Shown: in pieces, positions 34,707 to 43,153 of the stretch
Layout: every line of letters begins with the position of its first letter
Numbering within the stretch: position 1 is the first letter of the stretch
DNA from: a virus
Direction: 5' to 3' (one strand)
Length of the DNA: 64,000 bases
Virus record (IMG/VR): IMGVR_UViG_3300017752_002639
Span: 1 to 64,000 of that record
The notes under the pieces: model-generated
Seen by the model: the letters and a program-made list of their open reading frames with translations, nothing else
What the model was told of the DNA's origin: nothing
Databases searched by the model: none
Made by a program: the position numbers and the translations under genes

Positions 34707-36230
34707 ATGGCATATACAATTGATACATATAGTAATAGTACATCTTGGAAAATTGAAGATGGGACTATTGATCAAACCACCGATTTAAAGCTAGTTGGTA
34801 AAAACTATGCTGGATACGGTGAGATACAAAACGAAAACTTTGTTTTCTTACTAGAAAACTTTGCAGGGCAGGCAGAGCCGCCACGTAAAATACAAGGTCA
34901 AATATGGTTTGACACTGGTAATAGTAAATTAAAGTTTTATGACGGAATTAAATGGCGCACAACAGGTGGCGCAGAAGTTAGCACAACAGTTCCAACAGGT
35001 CTTAAAGAAGGTGACTTTTGGTGGGATCAAAATAACGAGCAACTTTATACATACAATGGCGGAGACTTTGTACTTATCGGACCCCAAAGTGCAGGATCAG
35101 GCCAGACACAAATTGTAAGTCGCTCATTACGTGATACAGGTGGTACGACAAGAGGCGTTATCACAGCAGTTGTAAATGATGAAACAGTATTTGTTACTAG
35201 TTCACAAGACTTTACAATTGATACGGCTGATGTTGATAGTAACATTCCAGGATTTGATAGAATACGTCAAGGTATTACACTAAAGAACACTTTAAATAGT
35301 TCCGGCGGTGTTACATCAGGCGATTGGAGAATTGTTGGTACAGCAACAAATGCTGAGAAATTAGGCGGAGCGGCAGCCAGTGAGTATGTAAAAAATCAAA
35401 CAGCAAACTTTGCAGGACTTGCACGTTTTAGTGACACAGGTTTACAAGTTGGCGATGACGGTGACTTGAAACTTAAAGTTGAATTAGACAACAAAGCAGT
35501 TATTGCAAACGAAAACGGATTACAAATTGAATTCCGTGCTAAAAATTCATTAGGTACTATACTAAACCCAATGAGAATATTTGCAGATGCAGTTATTCCA
35601 GGGTTCCAAGTTGGTACAGAATCAGCACCAGGTGGGCCAGTAGTTGGTACATCAACATTAGGTTCTGTAGATTATCCGTGGCCAAACGTATTTGCAAACA
35701 ATGTAACTGGTTTAGCAAGTATAGCTTCATCGTTAAACGTAGGTGCATACGATCCAGTTAATCCATTAGCAAATGCAAAATATCCATCAACAGCAGACGC
35801 GGCAAATACTATTGCAGTTAGAGATGCCGCAGGCGATATTTACGCAAATAAATTTCAAGGTGTTGCAACTGAAGCTCAATATGCTGACTTAGCAGAAAAA
35901 TATACTACTGATAAAGAATATCCAGTAGGTACAGCAATGTGTGTAGGCGGAGATGCTGAAACAACAGCGGCTAAGACAAGTAGTATTAGTATTGGTGTTA
36001 TATCAGAAGCTCCTGCGTACTTAATGAACAAAGATTTAGAAGGGCAAGCAATTGGTCTTAAAGGTCGTGTTCCAGTAAGAGTAAAAGGCCCAGTGAAAAA
36101 AGGTCAACCAGTGTATGCATGGGAAGATGGTGTTTGTTCTACAGTAGCAACTACATCAATCGTAGGTGTTGCACTAGTTACTAATGACGCTGAAGAAGAG
36201 AAATTAGTTGAGTGCGTTTTAAAGGTATAA
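34707..36230 (+). CDS. Tail fibre protein with C-terminal peptidase-G2-like domain
   Basis: A 507-residue fibre, third copy of the shared N-terminal module (IEDGTIDQTTDLKLVGKN, ENFVFLLENF, GQIWFDT). The C-terminal 120 residues (ADLAEKYTTDKEYPVGTAM, then VGVISEAPAYLMN near residue 430, and KGRVPVRVKGPVKKGQPV) resemble the domain found at the ends of phage fibres and related to the intramolecular chaperone/peptidase-G2 type. This may assist trimer folding and may be cut off afterwards. I cannot point to a catalytic residue with certainty. It is the shortest of the three paralogues. Confidence 0.78.
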   Translation: MAYTIDTYSNSTSWKIEDGTIDQTTDLKLVGKNYAGYGEIQNENFVFLLENFAGQAEPPRKIQGQIWFDTGNSKLKFYDGIKWRTTGGAEVSTTVPTGLKEGDFWWDQNNEQLYTYNGGDFVLIGPQSAGSGQTQIVSRSLRDTGGTTRGVITAVVNDETVFVTSSQDFTIDTADVDSNIPGFDRIRQGITLKNTLNSSGGVTSGDWRIVGTATNAEKLGGAAASEYVKNQTANFAGLARFSDTGLQVGDDGDLKLKVELDNKAVIANENGLQIEFRAKNSLGTILNPMRIFADAVIPGFQVGTESAPGGPVVGTSTLGSVDYPWPNVFANNVTGLASIASSLNVGAYDPVNPLANAKYPSTADAANTIAVRDAAGDIYANKFQGVATEAQYADLAEKYTTDKEYPVGTAMCVGGDAETTAAKTSSISIGVISEAPAYLMNKDLEGQAIGLKGRVPVRVKGPVKKGQPVYAWEDGVCSTVATTSIVGVALVTNDAEEEKLVECVLKV

Positions 36231-36233
36231 ATA
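36226..36233 (+). promoter_or_regulatory. Late promoter box TATAAATA, exact T4 consensus
   Basis: TATAAATA overlaps the stop codon of the third fibre gene. The predicted start is near 36239, then AGGAAG about 36249 and the ATG at 36263. This perfect match supports reading the other NNTAAATA boxes as late promoters used with gp55. Confidence 0.72.
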
Positions 36234-36262
36234 AAACTAGCACTTTATAGGAAGTAGAATAT

Positions 36263-37168
36263 ATGTCTGTAAATAATCAAACGTCCATAACCGCCGCGAA
36301 TTATAATTCGTTACAATCAAGAGTTGCTAACTTACTTGGCAGTGGTTTTGGCGGTTCAGGTTACGGACAAGCACTTGTTAGTGCTCCTGTTGCTGTTGGA
36401 GAAATAGTAACTGCGGAGCATATGAATCTTCTAAGAGAAGATATTAACAGAGCGCATGTACATCAAACTGGTAGTTTGTCATCGTTATTAGCAATTGATC
36501 AAGAGTCAAAAATTGGTGCTAATGCAGTAGACGGTGATGCTGAAAAAGGGTTTAACTCATATAGTGCAGTCATAACAATACTTGAAGGTAATGCTAATGT
36601 AGTTGACGGAACGCAAGTTACGTTAGAAACAGCTACAACTAGTACACGATTTGCAGGATGGGCTGGGCAACTAGTTCATATGTTTACTGTAAACTTTGCT
36701 GACGCTGACGAAAGACGTGCATTTTTTAATGCAGGTGGAGAAATACATATGTCAGCTGAAATAGTAGGCGACAATACCCCAAAAGGTCAAGATTGGAATA
36801 GTATCTTAACTAACATGGGAACAGTAAAATTTGCTAAAGAAACAACTACAAAAACAGGCGCGGCCGGCACAGTACAAGCAATTGGTAACTTTGATCTTTC
36901 ATCAAGTTTCCAAGAAATATTCCAAAGACGTGGACAAGCTGATTACTATGCAGAAAATAGATATTTTATCTATTGTAAGGAAACGTCTTTAGATTCTATA
37001 CAATTTAGAATTGAATTCTTAGACAACGACCAAGGTGATCCTAATGACGATGAAGTTGTTAGAGGCACATTAACAAGTGTTGTCAAACAACTCAGACCAA
37101 CAGGAAGTTATGTAACTGTAAACTCACCAAGTTATTCTACGCAATCAAGCCTTGACGAAGGAGATTAA
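36263..37168 (+). CDS. Virion structural protein, first of a paralogous pair
   Basis: A 301-residue protein. Regions shared with the next gene: an N-terminal helix segment (YNSLQSRVANLLG-like, then YGQALVSAPVAVGE, and a NLLREDIN helix), HFFNAGGEIH-type segment (here RAFFNAGGEIHMS), a stretch with YAENRYFIYCK, an acidic FLDNDQGDPNDDE, and a final LRPTGSYVTV. I recall similar proteins in marine T4-like phages as virion proteins near the fibres. The acidic D/N/G loop could bind calcium. No enzymatic motif is visible. A fibre-tip or accessory adhesin is a reasonable guess from position. Confidence 0.6.
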   Translation: MSVNNQTSITAANYNSLQSRVANLLGSGFGGSGYGQALVSAPVAVGEIVTAEHMNLLREDINRAHVHQTGSLSSLLAIDQESKIGANAVDGDAEKGFNSYSAVITILEGNANVVDGTQVTLETATTSTRFAGWAGQLVHMFTVNFADADERRAFFNAGGEIHMSAEIVGDNTPKGQDWNSILTNMGTVKFAKETTTKTGAAGTVQAIGNFDLSSSFQEIFQRRGQADYYAENRYFIYCKETSLDSIQFRIEFLDNDQGDPNDDEVVRGTLTSVVKQLRPTGSYVTVNSPSYSTQSSLDEGD

Positions 37169-37171
37169 TTT

Positions 37172-38257
37172 ATGGCAACAGTTGGCGGTTTTATATCCGG
37201 TAGTGACTATAACACGTTAGTTAATGGCACAACCAATGTGCTTGGATTAGGTTCCGGCGCAGATGGTTATGGTCAAATAGTTCCTAGTAAAGAAACATAT
37301 TCATCAAGAGGCACTGCCAATTTAATTGATAATGCTGAATGGAATCTACTAAGAACTGATATTAACAAATGTTACCAACATCAATCCAATGGTGATATAA
37401 TTGGTAATGAAGTAACCGACGGTTACATTATCGGCGCAGATGCTTCAGGACCTAGTGTTACTAGAATTTCAGGCGATACATTTTCAATTAATACACCAAA
37501 CAACGGTACTGGCATTAATGATTGGGTGTCGGGTTTAACAACTATACAAAACGGCAAAAATAACATAAATTCTTCGCACTATACAGTTACAGGTACTAGA
37601 GCGTTAGTTAACTCACAGAGAACTTTAGGTTGGGGTACTGCTTCGAATCCTTCAGTATATTGTGATCTTGCTGTTTCATTTCAAGGCGGATACGAATGTA
37701 CTAATAGTGCAGGGACTCGTGTAACTGCTAGTGGCGCAGATCATGCTAGACATTTTTTTAATGCCGGCGGCGAAATACATTTATCACAATTTTTAACAGG
37801 TTCTACAGCTAAAGATACTGACTGGGGTACAATGTTAGGTAACGCTGGTATAACCAAATTTAAAAGAAACAATACTACAGGAACAGGTACGGCCGCATAT
37901 CGAGACGGAGCAACTGATCTTGATGGTGGCGGTGTAGATAGTGCATTAGGATTTTACCAATTAACTACTGGGTTCTCATTAATCATGCGTAAGAATGGTA
38001 GTCAAGCAGAATATGCAGAAAACTACATAGAAGTTTATGCAAAACGTAATGTAAATTATGATGAACTACAATTTAGATTCTTCTTTAATGATGTTGACTC
38101 AGGCGATCAAACTGGTACAGGACCAGGAGTAGACGAAATGGTATTTGCAGGTGGCGGGTCAATGGGTGCAGGTATTGACTTATTACGCCCATCGGGCTCA
38201 TATGTAAGCGTAATAGAACCAGATAGTAGCGTTGTAACCGAACTAGGAATCACATAA
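37172..38257 (+). CDS. Virion structural protein, second of a paralogous pair
   Basis: A 361-residue paralogue of the preceding gene, three bases downstream. Shared elements are YNTLVNGTTNVLGLG, the NLLRTDINK helix, HFFNAGGEIHLS, YAENYIEVYAKRN, an acidic FNDVDSGD segment and LRPSGSYVSV. It has about 60 extra residues, mostly Gly/Thr/Ser/Asn-rich inserts. Duplication followed by divergence is clear from the sequence; the function is inferred to be structural. It is the last late gene before a sigma70-type promoter and the accessory island. Confidence 0.6.
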   Translation: MATVGGFISGSDYNTLVNGTTNVLGLGSGADGYGQIVPSKETYSSRGTANLIDNAEWNLLRTDINKCYQHQSNGDIIGNEVTDGYIIGADASGPSVTRISGDTFSINTPNNGTGINDWVSGLTTIQNGKNNINSSHYTVTGTRALVNSQRTLGWGTASNPSVYCDLAVSFQGGYECTNSAGTRVTASGADHARHFFNAGGEIHLSQFLTGSTAKDTDWGTMLGNAGITKFKRNNTTGTGTAAYRDGATDLDGGGVDSALGFYQLTTGFSLIMRKNGSQAEYAENYIEVYAKRNVNYDELQFRFFFNDVDSGDQTGTGPGVDEMVFAGGGSMGAGIDLLRPSGSYVSVIEPDSSVVTELGIT

Positions 38258-38260
38258 CAC

Positions 38261-38289
38261 TTGACAAACTGTTAATTCGAGTATATACT
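38261..38289 (+). promoter_or_regulatory. Sigma70-type promoter opening the accessory island
   Basis: TTGACA (38261-38266) is followed after 17 bases by TATACT (38284-38289). The predicted start is near 38296, followed by TTGGAG and the ATG at 38315. It lies just after the last structural gene and suggests that the island is read early or in parallel by host-type polymerase, not only as late read-through. Confidence 0.78.
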
Positions 38290-38314
38290 ATAACAATATA
38301 CTTGGAGATGTCGT

Positions 38315-38662
38315 ATGGATGAAAGACTAGAAAAAGCACTTGAGTTCTCAAACTACATGGTTACGTTGAATAATCAACGTAGAATTGTAAGAGAACAATT
38401 TTTAGAAAACTGTGTTCACTATTTAAATGGTGGAAAGTTTTCAGTTAACAGAGATTTAATTACATTTTGTCAAACACTAGTAACTAGAGATCAATCTAGT
38501 GCAGTGCTTATTGACGACAATGATACCCCAATTGAAGTAGAAGATATTAATAAATTCTTAGATGATATCCTTGATATTTACTTTACTACAACATACGAGT
38601 ACTACGATAAGTTTAACGAAATCAAAAAGAATCGAACAGTAGAAGGGTTAGTTAATTTATGA
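38315..38662 (+). CDS. Small conserved-looking protein of unknown function
   Basis: A 115-residue, probably mostly helical protein with many Tyr, Asn and acidic residues (DERLEKALEFSNYMVTL near the start, ILDIYFTTTYEYYDKF near residue 90). I recall similar small proteins in marine T4-like phages but know no function. It is the first gene after the sigma70-type promoter and has a good GGAG site. Its stop overlaps the next start by four bases. No cysteine-rich, membrane or leader-peptide feature is visible. Confidence 0.6.
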   Translation: MDERLEKALEFSNYMVTLNNQRRIVREQFLENCVHYLNGGKFSVNRDLITFCQTLVTRDQSSAVLIDDNDTPIEVEDINKFLDDILDIYFTTTYEYYDKFNEIKKNRTVEGLVNL

Positions 38663-39519
38663 GCAAAGGCGTATTGCTTTTCGCACAAAATAATAATACT
38701 GTCGACTATGTTAAACAAGCAATATATTGTGCAAGAAAAATAAAGAAGCATTTAGGTATTGGCGTAGCTATTGCTACAGATAATGCTGACTATTTAAAAA
38801 GCCAATATCCTTATTATGAAAAGTATGTAGATCATATTATCACTCTTGAATGGGCAGAGTGTAATCAAAAGAGAACATTCCGCGACGGCACAATGAGCAA
38901 ACGTGATCTTGAATGGCGTAACTTTGATAGAAGCCTAAGTTATGATATAACTCCGTTCGATGAAACAATAGTAATGGATACTGATTTTATCATAGGCAAT
39001 AATTTACTCAATCACGCATTTAACAGTAACGAAGATTTTTTAATATGGCGTTACATAACTGATGTTAACATGGACAGACCAGACGAACATAGGTTTAATA
39101 AAATTAGCGATAGAAGTGTTGACATGTTTTGGGCTACAGTCTTTTACTTTAAAAAGACAAAACCAATGGAAGACTTTTTTGAACTAATAAAACACATTAA
39201 AGAAAACTGGCACTTCTACAGATTAACATATCAAATTCCAAGTAAAATTTATAGGAATGATTTTGCATTTAGTATTGCTATACACATATTTAATGCACAC
39301 CAAAGAACAGTATGGCCTAAGCCCTTACCAGGTAGATTATGGTTTACTAGTGACGCAGATATTTTAATGAAGATGGATGATGAAGAATATACTTTCTTAT
39401 TAGACAAACGACATTGGAAGGGTCATTATCATGTAGGTGCAATTAAAGATTGCAATATTCATATTATGAACAAGTTTAGTTTAGACAGGGCAATTAGCGA
39501 GGCACTATCAGATGAATAG
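38659..39519 (+). CDS. Glycosyltransferase-like protein (GT-A type)
   Basis: A 286-residue protein. The layout is that of GT-A nucleotide-sugar transferases: an N-terminal Rossmann half (LLFAQNN, then VDYVKQAIYCARKIKKH and VAIATDNA), and near residues 103-109 the segment TIVMDTDF with a D-x-D metal motif. Conserved His/Trp residues lie near the C-terminus (HWKGHYHVG). It is a clear paralogue of the following gene, sharing the AQNN and YDETIV patterns. Donor sugar and acceptor cannot be read. Likely roles are glycosylation of phage fibres, host surface or modified DNA bases. The fold call is fair; activity is inference. Confidence 0.65.
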   Translation: MSKGVLLFAQNNNTVDYVKQAIYCARKIKKHLGIGVAIATDNADYLKSQYPYYEKYVDHIITLEWAECNQKRTFRDGTMSKRDLEWRNFDRSLSYDITPFDETIVMDTDFIIGNNLLNHAFNSNEDFLIWRYITDVNMDRPDEHRFNKISDRSVDMFWATVFYFKKTKPMEDFFELIKHIKENWHFYRLTYQIPSKIYRNDFAFSIAIHIFNAHQRTVWPKPLPGRLWFTSDADILMKMDDEEYTFLLDKRHWKGHYHVGAIKDCNIHIMNKFSLDRAISEALSDE

Positions 39520-40330
39520 AGGATTTTGCTTACTAGCACAAAACAATGAAAAAACTGATTATGTAAGACAAGCATATGCACTTGCTAAAAGTTTACATAG
39601 ATATAACACAGATCAAAAAATTAGTTTAATAACTAATGATGATATTCCTAACGAGTGGAAAGAAGTATTTGATCAAATAATACCTATACCTTGGTCAGAC
39701 GATGCAGATGAGTCTAAGTGGAAAATAGAAAATAGATGGAAAGTATATCACGCTAGTCCATATGATGAAACTATTGTATTAGAAGCAGACATGCTAATAC
39801 TAACTGATATCACACACTGGTGGGAAGAACTTGCAAAGCGTGAATTATTTTTTGTTAGTAATGTTAGAACATACAGAGATGAAGTTGTAACTAATAGATT
39901 TTATAGAAAAACATTTGATGCTAATGAACTACCAAACTTATATAGTGCATTGCATTACTTTAAAAAAGGTGATGTAGCAAAAGAGTTTTATAATCTATTA
40001 GAAATTATTGTTAACAACTGGCAGTTATTTTACGGCAAGTATGCAAAAGAAGAATATCAAAAATGGTGTAGTATTGACTTATGCGCGGCAATAGCAAGTA
40101 AAATACTAGATAACGAAAAAGAAATTACAGATCCAAATAGCTATGTTACTTTTACACATATGAAGCCAAGGGTACAAGGTTGGTACAACATTCCTACTAA
40201 ATGGACAAGAGCAATAGGAAAGTATTATAGAGATGACGGAACATTGTTATTAGGAAATCATTTACAAACAAGAGTATTACATTATGTTGAAGATGAATTC
40301 CTCACAGACGAATTGCTGGAGAACTTATAA
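39512..40330 (+). CDS. Glycosyltransferase-like protein, paralogue of preceding gene
   Basis: A 272-residue paralogue of the gene before it. It shares the N-terminal FCLLAQNNEKTDYVRQAY pattern, a VITND-like strand (SLITNDD) and the segment YDETIVLEADM (about residues 84-94). There the metal motif is E-A-D rather than D-T-D, which may alter metal or donor use. The start overlaps the preceding stop by eight bases (ATGAATAG). Two adjacent but diverged transferases suggest two different linkages or acceptors in one pathway. The substrate is unknown. Confidence 0.62.
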   Translation: MNRGFCLLAQNNEKTDYVRQAYALAKSLHRYNTDQKISLITNDDIPNEWKEVFDQIIPIPWSDDADESKWKIENRWKVYHASPYDETIVLEADMLILTDITHWWEELAKRELFFVSNVRTYRDEVVTNRFYRKTFDANELPNLYSALHYFKKGDVAKEFYNLLEIIVNNWQLFYGKYAKEEYQKWCSIDLCAAIASKILDNEKEITDPNSYVTFTHMKPRVQGWYNIPTKWTRAIGKYYRDDGTLLLGNHLQTRVLHYVEDEFLTDELLENL

Positions 40331-40896
40331 TGGAGCAAACGTTTTATTTAAACTTTGAAGAAGATACTGGTCATATATGGAAAGCTACGAACGAATGTGA
40401 CGACTCAACTCCGTATATAGAAGTTGATGCAGAAACTTGCTCTCAGTTTACAACTGGTGCAAAAGACATGAACGATTATATTATCATTCCTTCGTTAACT
40501 GACAAAAAGTTTGAAATTAAATTTAAACACAGAGACCTAACAGAATTTGATGTAGATAAAAGCATACATAGAATAGAGATAAGCAATACAGATGATCATA
40601 AAAATGCATTTATGATTATACAAGAAAATGGATATTGGACAATTAAACTTTCTAAGCATATGCAGGAAACACTTACGTCTACAGCATATTATAAGGATAA
40701 AACCCAATTAATATATGTAACAAAGAAAAATGACCCCAATATTTTACTAGACACAATGACAATAAAGTTGTATAATGTATTGTATAATGATGAATATAGA
40801 CTAGAGAATCAAGATGTTAATGTAGCCAAAAGTAATGATGTTAGTTTATTTTGTGGTAAAGTATTTGAAGAATATAAACATGTGGTGAGAGTATGA
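40330..40896 (+). CDS. Unknown beta-rich protein in the island
   Basis: A 188-residue protein with alternating hydrophobic strands and many Asp, Thr and Lys residues (FYLNFEEDTGHIWKAT at the start, NGYWTIKLS near residue 100, MTIKLYNVLY near residue 145). It looks like a small beta sandwich, and could be a structural decoration protein or a carbohydrate-binding partner. No known motif is present. It sits between glycosyltransferase-like genes, overlapping one by a single base and the next by four, so it is probably part of the same pathway and is a candidate acceptor protein. Confidence 0.5.
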   Translation: MEQTFYLNFEEDTGHIWKATNECDDSTPYIEVDAETCSQFTTGAKDMNDYIIIPSLTDKKFEIKFKHRDLTEFDVDKSIHRIEISNTDDHKNAFMIIQENGYWTIKLSKHMQETLTSTAYYKDKTQLIYVTKKNDPNILLDTMTIKLYNVLYNDEYRLENQDVNVAKSNDVSLFCGKVFEEYKHVVRV

Positions 40897-41783
40897 GTAT
40901 AAAAGTTGTAGACCAAGATATTATATTTCTGTCGTATGATGAGCCTAATGCAGAAAAGAACTATGCAGACTTGTGTAGTAAAATTCCGTGGGCAAAACGT
41001 GTACATGGAGTAGAAGGCTCAGATGCCGCACACAAAGCGTGTGCTGACCTAAGTGAAACAGAATATTTTGTTACTGTAGATGCAGACAATATTGTTGATC
41101 CAGAATTTTTAAATCAAGTAGTTGATTATGAAGCATTAGGACTATCAGCAGAACATGTGTTTAGTTGGTGTGGCAAGTTACATGTTAACGGACTAATGTA
41201 CGGCAACGGCGGATTAAAAATGTGGACACGTAAGTTTGTACATAGTATGAAAACACACGAACACTCAGAAGAGGGCGATGAACGTGGTAAAGTAGAATTT
41301 TGTTTTGATGACAAGTATTATCAGTTTAATGATAACTTCAGCACTTCTTATACTAATGCAACACCGTGGCAGGCATGGAGAGCAGGCTTTCGAGAAGGTG
41401 TCAAGATGTCTTTGGATCAAGGTGCTAAAGTAGATGACCTTCGTAAGGTGTGGTGGCAGAATTATCAACGTTTGCTTATTTGGAGTCAAGTAGGTGCAGA
41501 TGTTAGACATGGTATATGGAGTATACTAGGTGCGAGGCAAGGCTGTTATCTAACAAATTGTACACCTTGGGATTATGCTAATGTACGTGACTTTGAATGG
41601 CTAAACAACTTTTGGGAAACAGAAGTAAAAGATGTAGATCCACTTGAAACATCTATTCATTTAGGAACTGAGATACTAAAAGGCACAGGTGCCGATATAT
41701 CTACTACACCTCTTGATGAACAACAAAGTAAGTTTTTTAAAAGTGTATATCAAAACACTCCAAGGATAATTAGGACTAAATGA
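40893..41783 (+). CDS. Glycosyltransferase-like protein with FxSYxEPNA motif
   Basis: A 296-residue protein. The N-terminal 80 residues have a GT-A-like pattern: IIFLSYDEPNAEKNY, AKRVHGVEGSDAAHKAC, then YFVTVDADN with a D-A-D motif (about residues 63-65). The middle has W-C-G-K-L-H-V-N-G and a Y-G-N-G-G-L-K segment. A shorter relative is encoded at 49980. I associate this pattern with marine phage and bacterial glycosyltransferase-like proteins, family 2 in a broad sense. Sugar and acceptor are unknown. It overlaps its neighbours by four bases on each side and leads directly into the radical SAM genes. Confidence 0.55.
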   Translation: MSIKVVDQDIIFLSYDEPNAEKNYADLCSKIPWAKRVHGVEGSDAAHKACADLSETEYFVTVDADNIVDPEFLNQVVDYEALGLSAEHVFSWCGKLHVNGLMYGNGGLKMWTRKFVHSMKTHEHSEEGDERGKVEFCFDDKYYQFNDNFSTSYTNATPWQAWRAGFREGVKMSLDQGAKVDDLRKVWWQNYQRLLIWSQVGADVRHGIWSILGARQGCYLTNCTPWDYANVRDFEWLNNFWETEVKDVDPLETSIHLGTEILKGTGADISTTPLDEQQSKFFKSVYQNTPRIIRTK

Positions 41784-43153
41784 GTAACGAACAGCGTATA
41801 AAAATACTAGAAGAAAAGCGTGAGAAAATTAACAATGTAAGTTGTTCATTCTGTACGGCTAAATGGTTACAAACTACGCTACTATTACAGAATGGTTACA
41901 ATCACAGTTGCCATCATCCTGCTCCACATAAGATTCCGTTGCATGAAATTGAAGCTGATCCAGCCGCATTACATAATAGTAGACACAAAAAGAAAATGCG
42001 TAAAATGATGCTAGAAGGCAACCGCCCAAGTGAATGTGGGTATTGCTGGAAAATTGAAGATTTAGATAAAGACTATTTTAGTGACAGGCATTATAAAACA
42101 AGTGATACTTGGGCTTGGGATAAATTTGAAGACATTGCTAAAAGTAATTGGCAAGACAATGTGTATCCAAGTTACTTAGAAGTTTCATTTAGTAATGCGT
42201 GTAATTTTGCTTGTGCATATTGTTCACCTGAGATTAGTAGTAAATGGATGGAGGATATAAAACAAAACGGAGAGTATCCAACTACACACGGTTCACATAA
42301 TTTAGACTATTTAGAAAAGTCTGGTAAAATGCCTTACAAGAATAGAGAACATAATCCATATGTTGAAGCGTTTTGGAAATGGTTTCCTGATGCACTACCT
42401 CATTTAAAAGTATTGCGTATTACAGGTGGCGAACCTACTATGTCAAAAGATACTTGGAAGTTATTAGATTATCTTACTGAAAACCCACGCAAAGGTTTAG
42501 ACATATCAATTAACACCAATGGGTGTGTTGAAGATAAACTAATTGACAAACTAATTTTAAAAGTTAATCAACTTGCTGAAGTAGGTGTAAAGGTTGATGT
42601 ATACACTAGTTTAGAAAGCACAGGCGCACAGGCTGAATATGCTCGTGACGGACTTGACTATATAAAATGGTTAGACAACGTAGATAAAATATTAAAAGAA
42701 ACAAAGTCGTCAGTTGCAATTATGACAACAGTTAATATTCTTAGCTTGCCAACATTCATTGACTTTATAATGACTGTTATAGATTTTAGAAAAACATACA
42801 ACACTAGTTTTGAAGTAAACAGAATACCACTAAGTGTTAACATAATGCATTGGCCACCACATTTACAATGCACACTATTAGATAAAGAAGAAAGAATACC
42901 ATATGCAGAAACTATTGAAAAGTTTTGCGAAACATGGTTAAAATATTATAGAAAAGACAAATTTGCTAGAATATATCTTGAGGAGTTTGATCAAATACAA
43001 AGGTTATGTGATTATTTGCGTACAACAGAATCAGCAACTGAACACAGAGCTGACTTTGTAAGATACATACATGCATACGATAAGAGAAGAAATAAAAACT
43101 TTGTGGAAACGTTCCCACAATACATAACACATTTAGAGGAATGGAATGGCTAA
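41780..43153 (+). CDS. Radical SAM protein with N-terminal twitch/SPASM-like domain (group A)
   Basis: A 457-residue protein. The radical SAM cluster motif C-x3-C-x2-C lies at residues 141-148 (CNFACAYC), followed near residue 217 by the ITGGEPTMS element that binds the SAM amino group. In front of the core is a cysteine domain: C25, C44, C86 and C89, with the HHP and HKKKMRKMM elements between them. That resembles a SPASM/twitch auxiliary iron-sulphur domain, but placed N-terminally. The family is known as twitch-domain radical SAM proteins. The C-terminus has the YDKRRNKNF pattern shared with two other island genes. These enzymes usually modify peptides, sugars or other small substrates; the substrate here is unknown. 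Confidence 0.85.
   Translation: MSNEQRIKILEEKREKINNVSCSFCTAKWLQTTLLLQNGYNHSCHHPAPHKIPLHEIEADPAALHNSRHKKKMRKMMLEGNRPSECGYCWKIEDLDKDYFSDRHYKTSDTWAWDKFEDIAKSNWQDNVYPSYLEVSFSNACNFACAYCSPEISSKWMEDIKQNGEYPTTHGSHNLDYLEKSGKMPYKNREHNPYVEAFWKWFPDALPHLKVLRITGGEPTMSKDTWKLLDYLTENPRKGLDISINTNGCVEDKLIDKLILKVNQLAEVGVKVDVYTSLESTGAQAEYARDGLDYIKWLDNVDKILKETKSSVAIMTTVNILSLPTFIDFIMTVIDFRKTYNTSFEVNRIPLSVNIMHWPPHLQCTLLDKEERIPYAETIEKFCETWLKYYRKDKFARIYLEEFDQIQRLCDYLRTTESATEHRADFVRYIHAYDKRRNKNFVETFPQYITHLEEWNG

Noticed and set aside
38315-40896. Ribosomal peptide (RiPP) cluster with precursor peptide
   Set aside because: No short leader-core peptide with Gly-Gly, Cys-rich or repeated core was found near the radical SAM genes, and no transporter or peptidase is present. 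It remains possible that a larger protein is the substrate.
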